Shown here one piece after another: positions 34,148 through 38,708 of a stretch of 38,708 nucleotides of DNA. Below the pieces are notes generated by a model that was not told where the DNA came from, searched no databases, and worked only from the letters and a program-made list of their open reading frames with translations. The first letter of the stretch is position 1. Each line of letters starts with the position of its first letter. Origin of the DNA: an uncultured Chloroflexota bacterium (GTDB lineage Bacteria; Chloroflexota; Anaerolineae; Anaerolineales; Anaerolineaceae); NCBI GenBank assembly GCA_902774215.1, contig CACYHU010000123.1, forward strand, positions 1 to 38,708, given 5' to 3'. Position numbers and translations under genes: made by a program.

Positions 34148-34230
34148 GATAACCATGAGAGATGATTGAAAATTCATAACAATAAAAGCACATTCAACAG
34201 TCAGCGTTGGGAAAAGGTGGAGAGTAAAAA

Positions 34231-35652
34231 ATGAAATTTGATTATGAATTGTTAAGTGATGCCTCCGTTTGTTTAACAGGATACAAAGGAGATAGTGATC
34301 CGGAAGAACTGATTATTCCGAAATCTATTAATGGCCACCGTGTAATTAAAATCGGTAAAAATGCTTTTTCTTTCTGCAGCAGTTTGACAAGCATTCATAT
34401 TCCAGATAGTGTAACATCGATTGAGACTGTTGCTTTTTATGGCTGCCACAATTTGACAAGCATCCATATTCCCGATAGTGTAAAATCAATTGGGAACTAT
34501 GCTTTTTCTTTCTGCCGCAATTTGACAAGCATTCATATTCCCAATCGTGTAACATCGATTGGAAACAAGGCTTTTGAAAACTGCAGCAGTTTGACAAGTA
34601 TTCATATTCCCGATAGTGTAAAATCAATTGGAAACGGGGCTTTTTACGGCTGCAGCAGTTTGACAAGCATTCATATTCCCGATCGTGTAACATCGATTGA
34701 AGCCAAGGCTTTTTCTGGCTGCAGCAGTTTGACGAGCATCCATATTCCCCATCGTGTAACATCGATAGGGAACAGCGCTTTTGATTCCTGCAGCAGTTTG
34801 ACAAGCATCCATATTCCCGATCGTGTAACATCGATTGAGGCTGAGGCTTTTTCTGGCTGCAGCAGCTTGACAAGCATCCATATTCCCGATAGTGTAATAT
34901 CAATTGGAAACGGAGCTTTTTACGGCTGCAGCAGTTTGACAAGTATTCATATCCCCGATAGTGTAATATCAATTGGAAACGGGGCTTTTCACGGCTGCAG
35001 CAGTTTGACAAGCATTCATATTCCCGATCGTATAACATCGATTGAGGCCGAGGCTTTTTCTGGCTGCAGCAGTTTGACAAGCATCCATATTCCCCATCGT
35101 GTAACATCGATAGGGAACAGCGCTTTTGATTCCTGCAGCAGTTTGATGAGCATTCATATTCCCGATAGTGTAATATCGATAGGGAGCTTTCCTTTTTCTG
35201 GCTGCTGCTGTTTGACAAACATCCATATTCCCGATAGCGTAACATCGATTGGGTACGGGGCTTTTGATGACTGCTGCAGTTTGACAAACATCCATATTCC
35301 CGATAGTCTAACATCGATTGAGGACGAAGCTTTTTCTGGCTGCTGCTGTTTGACAAACATCCATATTCCCGATAGTCTAACATCGATTGAGGACGAAGCT
35401 TTTTCTGGCTGCTGCTGTTTGACAAACATCCATATTCCCGATAGTGTAATATCAATTGGAAACGGGGCTTTTTGGGGCTGCAGCAGTTTGACAAACATTC
35501 ATATTCCCGATCGTGTAACATCGATTGAGAACCATGCTTTTTTGCATTGTCCATATTTGGTCATTAATGGAGTGAAAGGGTCGGAAGCGGAGCGTTACGC
35601 AAAGAAAAATGACTTGAAATTCATTGATATTTCGGGGGTGTCTGAAAATTGA
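34231..35652 (+). CDS. BspA-like leucine-rich repeat (LRR_5) protein
   Basis: This 473-residue protein has GGTGGAG before the ATG. After a 40-residue cap (MKFDYELLSDASVCLTGYKG) come 18 units of about 23 residues (one degenerate, 17 regular) following LTSIHIPDSVTSIGNGAFxGCSS, the treponemal/BspA LRR_5 pattern. A short non-repeat end ends with SEAERYAKKNDLKFIDISG, the usual LRR_5 closing segment. No signal peptide, cell-wall anchor or membrane helix is seen, unlike many surface BspA proteins. Units are near-identical at DNA level (69 bases); units 14 and 15 match exactly and pair 5-6 recurs as 10-11, showing recent expansion. The gene lies between the two gp10-like direct repeats. Confidence 0.88.
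   Translation: MKFDYELLSDASVCLTGYKGDSDPEELIIPKSINGHRVIKIGKNAFSFCSSLTSIHIPDSVTSIETVAFYGCHNLTSIHIPDSVKSIGNYAFSFCRNLTSIHIPNRVTSIGNKAFENCSSLTSIHIPDSVKSIGNGAFYGCSSLTSIHIPDRVTSIEAKAFSGCSSLTSIHIPHRVTSIGNSAFDSCSSLTSIHIPDRVTSIEAEAFSGCSSLTSIHIPDSVISIGNGAFYGCSSLTSIHIPDSVISIGNGAFHGCSSLTSIHIPDRITSIEAEAFSGCSSLTSIHIPHRVTSIGNSAFDSCSSLMSIHIPDSVISIGSFPFSGCCCLTNIHIPDSVTSIGYGAFDDCCSLTNIHIPDSLTSIEDEAFSGCCCLTNIHIPDSLTSIEDEAFSGCCCLTNIHIPDSVISIGNGAFWGCSSLTNIHIPDRVTSIENHAFLHCPYLVINGVKGSEAERYAKKNDLKFIDISGVSEN
34370..35540 (+). repeat. 69-base tandem repeat array inside the LRR gene
   Basis: About 17 head-to-tail copies of a 69-base unit, each encoding 23 residues. The repeats have no unique spacers, so this is coding tandem duplication and not a CRISPR array. 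Long open frames on the opposite strand here result from the repeat. Confidence 0.9.
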
Positions 35653-36003
35653 AAGATAAAAACTATGTTGATCCGGACGGGTTTTAAATAGCTCAATTAG
35701 CAGGACGGAACCAGACAAAGGATCTGCGGATCGATGATTTTCCGATGAAAGAGCCTGAAATCAGTGCATCTACGGTTTCCTGTGCTGTGAGGTATTGGTT
35801 GTGGCGCTGACACTTCCTCTGATCATGGAAACGTAAGCGTCAAATATAGGACGTATTGAAAAAAGCAGAGAAAAAGAACATACTCAAAAAAGGGCTTTAG
35901 GCACGTAAGCAACCTTAAGATACCTTGAGAATACTAATAAATATGTGAAATATGTAGCTTCTTGTTTAGATAAGACTATGAAAGACTTGCAAGGACAGAA
36001 TAA
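35653..36003 (+). other. 351-base spacer, no clear gene
   Basis: A 47-codon open stretch in one frame (IAQLAGRNQTKDLRIDDFPM, then EPEISASTVSCAVRYWLWR, ending at a TGA near 35810) lacks a good start and may be a remnant. The rest is unrecognised. Confidence 0.35.
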
Positions 36004-36126
36004 ATGAATACTGTTGAGGGAATTAAGTTTATGTGTAATGATTCGGATTTCAAAAAAGCCATAAAAGAAATAGGAAAAGTAATTCCGCTGACATTAATTG
36101 GCGCTTTATGCAGTAAGTATATTTAA
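36004..36126 (+). CDS. Small open reading frame, unknown
   Basis: A 40-codon frame (MNTVEGIKFMCNDSDFKKAI, then KEIGKVIPLTLIGALCSKYI) ends 8 bases before the gp10-like gene. A weak AGGACAGA precedes it. The C-terminus is hydrophobic. No family recognised. Confidence 0.3.
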   Translation: MNTVEGIKFMCNDSDFKKAIKEIGKVIPLTLIGALCSKYI

Positions 36127-36134
36127 GAGGATTC

Positions 36135-36638
36135 ATGGACGTCAAGGTAACGGATAACTCAGCGATATTCAAGGAAGCGAAGGACCGTGCGGTCGAAGCG
36201 ATCCTGACAGCGATCGGGGAAGGAGCTTCCGGCAATGCGATGGAGAAACTGACGAACCAGGACGCTGTTGATACCGGACGGCTGCGCAATTCCATCACTT
36301 ACGCGACGAGTAAGCATACCGAAGCGAAAAGCTTCAGCTGGAATGAAGGCCGGCACAGCGGTGCTCCGGCAGGCAGCGGTGTCACTGCACCGAAAGGAAC
36401 GCCGGAGAAGGGCACTGTCTGCATCGGTACGAATGTGGAGTAGGCAAAGTACATCGAGGAAGGTACCGGCAGATCCGCAGCCAGGCCGTTTCTGAAGCCC
36501 GCTGTAACGGGACACAGTGAGGAATATAAACGGATCGCGGAAAATATATTGAAAAACGCCCTGAGTTTGCCTTCATCTTCAAACTCAAAAGCAGCAACTA
36601 CTATGGAACAATCAACAGGCGCTTCAACAGGCAGATGA
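36135..36638 (+). pseudogene. Phage gp10-like (HK97-gp10 type) protein, copy 2 with nonsense mutation
   Basis: The frame starts at ATG 36135 after AAGAGGATTC and reads DVKVTDNSAIFKEAKDRAVE, TNQDAVDTGRLRNSITYATS, then the gp10 core. At 36441 a TAG interrupts the codon read as Tyr (TAC) in copy 1. The frame then continues to TGA 36636 with RPFLKPAVTGHSEEYKRIAE. It therefore keeps the 5' end that copy 1 lacks but is broken by one base. The family acts at the phage head-tail joint. Confidence 0.75.
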
Positions 36639-36708
36639 GACGCAATTCCGACATGTCGGACGTATTGAGGTACGGTGCCATTTTAAAATTCCGGACAGGG
36701 TAATGAAT
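36288..36708 (+). repeat. Direct repeat, copy 2 (about 420 bases)
   Basis: Counterpart of 33310-33731. It ends next to the terminator of the CCA-adding enzyme, marking the right edge of the phage-derived island. Confidence 0.85.
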
Positions 36709-36727
36709 GTCCGGTTTGGGCTGTTTT
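36691..36727. terminator. Terminator at the island/CCA-gene boundary
   Basis: CCGGACA/TGTCCGG with a 10-base loop; the plus-strand tail includes GTTTTT and the minus-strand tail AATTTTAAAA. It serves the CCA-adding enzyme gene and closes the island. Confidence 0.7.
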
Positions 36728-38106
36728 TATTCACCGTTTTTTCCACGTAAATAAGCCATTGTTTGGCGGAACTGTTCTTCTTTTGAAAGCCCTGCCAGCC
36801 GAAGTTTATGAGCAAATTCAAGTGCTTTCCCAATCTGAGGTCCGGGTTCAACCCCTGCTTCCAATAAATCCCTTCCCATCAGATAAGGCCTGCTCATCAA
36901 TTCGTTATATTCCGCAAGCATATCCCTGAGAAATTTTTCAGTTTCCGAATATCTTTCAATTAGACGTGTTGTATCAGTATCCGGAGCTGACCTGCCAAGA
37001 GAATCCGCTTTCGCCAGCAGCAGCAAATCAGCCGGGCAGATAGAGGCGTCAAACATTTTGAAAAAGGCCTTTTTATGTGCTCTGTTGTCATATTTCTGAT
37101 TCGGCTGCATATGAAGTTCCGTCATATTCAGAACGTATTTGATCAGTTTTTCCTCATTTGTGATCCGATCCAGAAAACGCTGTACCGGTTTTACACCTTC
37201 TCTATCGTGTCCGTAGGCATGAATTCTTTCCTCATCAAAAGTGGTAGTGATTGCTTTTCCCATATCGTGACATAACGCGGAAAGAAGGAACCATAAGGAT
37301 TCGGATGCTTCATCCCGCAGCGCGGCAGCCTGATCCAATACCTGCATTGTATGATTCCAGACATCACCTTCCGGATGGTAAACAGGGTTCTGCTCCACTC
37401 CGATAAGTGCCTCTGCTTCCGGAAACCAGCAGGAAAGCTGCTTCATTTTTCTTAAGTACGCAAAAAAGACTGCAGGGCATTTGCTTTTCAGGAGTACCTT
37501 TTCAAGTTCCCCCATGATCCTTTCCGAAGATATTTTACTTACATCAATTTTTGAGGATAATTCCTGTGTATCCTCCGCGATTTCGAAATCGAATCGGGCA
37601 GCGAACTGTGCCGCGCGGAATACACGCAAAGGATCTTCAGCAAAGGTTTTATCATCGACATGACGGATCAGTCTCCTGTGCAGATCATCAAGCCCTCCGT
37701 AAAAATCCAGTATCTCTCCGCTGAGTACATCCTGCATCATTGCGTTCATGGTGAAATCACGTCGTGCAGCAGCTTTTTCCGGCCCGATAAACGGATCGGC
37801 AAATGTCTCAAAATCCCCGGCATTTTCGTTTACTCTATTCCCGGAACGGGGCATGGATATATCGATCTCGTAATGACGCATGCCGATAATTCCGAAGCTG
37901 GCTCCCATCATAAGCGGCTCACCGATATTCCCCAGGATATCAATCAGCACATGCGGAGGAATACCGTGGACTTCAATATCGATATCTTTATTCTCTCTGC
38001 CAATTATCTGATCACGCACAAAACCACCGACATAATAGGTCTGTCCTCCCGCAAATGACACTGCGGATGCAATTTCCTGTGCAAGGTTTATGTTTTTATC
38101 GTTCAT
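36727..38106 (-). CDS. cca: CCA-adding tRNA nucleotidyltransferase with HD domain
   Basis: This is a 459-residue enzyme that adds or repairs the 3' CCA of tRNAs. The ATG at 38106 is preferred; an in-frame start at 38205 would add a Cys-rich 33-residue segment not expected in the family. Class II head motifs: YVGGFVRDQIIG (27-38) and DIDIEVHG, then ARRDFTMNAM and GGLDDLHRRLIRHV, followed by DPLRVFRAAQFAARF. An HD domain follows (VEQNPVYHPEGDVWNHT, LLSALCHDMGK), giving phosphohydrolase activity in related enzymes. This fits a genome in which at least the tRNA-Arg here lacks encoded CCA. Confidence 0.9.
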   Translation of the reverse strand: MNDKNINLAQEIASAVSFAGGQTYYVGGFVRDQIIGRENKDIDIEVHGIPPHVLIDILGNIGEPLMMGASFGIIGMRHYEIDISMPRSGNRVNENAGDFETFADPFIGPEKAAARRDFTMNAMMQDVLSGEILDFYGGLDDLHRRLIRHVDDKTFAEDPLRVFRAAQFAARFDFEIAEDTQELSSKIDVSKISSERIMGELEKVLLKSKCPAVFFAYLRKMKQLSCWFPEAEALIGVEQNPVYHPEGDVWNHTMQVLDQAAALRDEASESLWFLLSALCHDMGKAITTTFDEERIHAYGHDREGVKPVQRFLDRITNEEKLIKYVLNMTELHMQPNQKYDNRAHKKAFFKMFDASICPADLLLLAKADSLGRSAPDTDTTRLIERYSETEKFLRDMLAEYNELMSRPYLMGRDLLEAGVEPGPQIGKALEFAHKLRLAGLSKEEQFRQTMAYLRGKNGE

Positions 38107-38555
38107 ATCGTTTTCAAAACACCTACTATAAGAGCTCACTTTGCATTCCGGAGGGCATGCTTCGCATGGCGCGGGATCGAAAGTTCGTATGTTTGCGAAA
38201 GCCACAGCCCGCGCCTGATTTCCGGGGGCTTACACCGTAAGGTACAGGCTTCGCCTGTTTTTTATGCGGTGTAAGAGCTTCGCCCCCCATACCCCCGCTG
38301 TTTCAGCAGGCTCTTTTTTGACTCACCCGCAAAAAAGGGGATTACCTTTTTTGGGATCGCTAAATATCACACAACAGACAGGGTGATGTCCTTCCCAAAC
38401 AAATCACTTATTTCATAATTATAAACGTGATATTTTTGTTTATCTTGTATTCATTTTATCAAATCGACTGTCACGACCTGACGGGATCCGTTTATTCTTT
38501 AAATTTCGAACGATAAACAGCCGAAATCCCTCCGGACTCCGGCTGTCTCTGATTT
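38107..38555. other. 449-base hairpin-rich intergenic region
   Basis: No gene is seen. Structures include CTTACACCG/CGGTGTAAG (38229-38275), which encloses the terminator-like hairpin ACAGGC-TTC-GCCTGT plus T6 (38244-38263); a GCTG/CAGC hairpin (38297-38307) within AAGAGC/GCTCTT, followed by TTTTTT; and ACAGCCG/CGGCTGT (38517-38546). It is rich in GCTTCGC words. Confidence 0.6.
38517..38546 (-). terminator. Hairpin after the partial gene at the right edge
   Basis: A 7-base stem ACAGCCG/CGGCTGT lies 9 bases past the stop of the minus-strand partial gene; the tail TTTATCG is only weakly T-rich. Confidence 0.45.
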
Positions 38556-38708
38556 TTATTCGTCTTTTTGCGGTATCTGGTTATAATCAGGCTGTTCCAT
38601 TTCATCGATGCGGGGATCGAGTATCCCGTACTCCGGTGCCAGGATGTTTTGGATATAATACCTTTGGTAATACTCCACCGCCCAGTCTCCGGGTTTCGGG
38701 ACGTCCCT
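38556..38708 (-). CDS. Unidentified protein, C-terminal end only
   Basis: An open minus-strand frame enters from the window edge and ends at TAA 38556, giving 50 residues: DVPKPGDWAVEYYQRYYIQN, then PEYGILDPRIDEMEQPDYNQ. It is charged and aromatic, with no membrane helix. Family not recognised from this part. Confidence 0.55.
   Translation of the reverse strand, partial: RDVPKPGDWAVEYYQRYYIQNILAPEYGILDPRIDEMEQPDYNQIPQKDE

Noticed and set aside
34370..35540. Possible CRISPR array
   Set aside because: The 69-base repeats are contiguous and coding without unique spacers, and no cas gene is present.
34346..35554. 402-residue open frame on the minus strand across the LRR gene
   Set aside because: It is the mirror of the 69-base repeat array; the period keeps the opposite strand open. 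No binding site or recognisable fold.
29425..36708. Attachment-site direct repeat of the tRNA-Arg 3' end
   Set aside because: No second copy of the T-arm/acceptor sequence was found by eye at the right end of the island.
38107..38205. N-terminal extension of the CCA-adding enzyme with a CxxC-like motif
   Set aside because: The longer frame is open but compositionally odd for the family and lies in a hairpin-rich spacer; the ATG at 38106 gives the usual start.

Overview
The window looks like a chromosomal segment of a low-to-mid GC Bacillota bacterium, most likely a gut or rumen member of Clostridia or Erysipelotrichia. The signs are strong AG-rich ribosome binding sites, TTG and GTG starts, hairpin plus T-run terminators, a SpoIIE-type PP2C phosphatase, a LytS-type sensor kinase, BspA-like leucine-rich repeats, STAS/TIGR02172 kinase fusions and phage genes of the SPP1/HK97 style. 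The genus cannot be fixed from sequence reading alone.

Layout. (1) 1-4552, minus strand: a membrane-anchored type-B carboxylesterase homologue with an altered active site (cut by the window edge), and an ANL (AMP-forming) ligase with a coiled coil and a long Pro-Ala-Glu-Lys tail. (2) 4999-13821, plus strand: an XRE-receiver regulator translationally coupled to a 7TM LytS-type histidine kinase, followed by a DUF1269-like protein, a YegP/DUF1508 protein, an SDR oxidoreductase, a monofunctional GT51 peptidoglycan glycosyltransferase, a PrsW-family membrane protease and a large MscS-type channel with extracytoplasmic sensor domains. (3) 13914-15440, minus strand: a second PrsW-family protein and a DUF308/HdeD-like protein. 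Both are preceded by copies of one conserved 45-base inverted-repeat element. (4) 16039-22752: two AI-2E family permeases, a second sensor-domain MscS channel, a secreted MTA/SAH nucleosidase and a small lipoprotein. (5) 23208-29345: a tight four-gene operon of STAS-kinase, membrane PP2C phosphatase, holin-like/alkaline-phosphatase-superfamily membrane enzyme and PHP phosphoesterase. This is the strongest candidate for an undescribed signalling system. (6) 29425-36708: a tRNA-Arg gene followed by a decayed phage-derived island. It holds a broken MuF head protein with a C-terminal zinc-metallopeptidase (toxin-like) domain and small downstream genes, a scaffold-protein fragment joined to the end of a DUF4143 ATPase, two degenerate copies of a gp10-like gene, and an 18-unit leucine-rich repeat gene lying between those copies. 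(7) 36727-38708, minus strand: a CCA-adding enzyme with an HD domain, a hairpin-rich spacer, and the end of an unidentified gene.

Functionally, regions 2-5 are dominated by membrane and envelope genes: sensing (kinase, Cache-like channels, STAS/PP2C), wall synthesis (GT51), intramembrane proteolysis (PrsW) and transport (AI-2E). They read like an envelope-stress neighbourhood. That link is inference from gene content, not something shown by the sequence.
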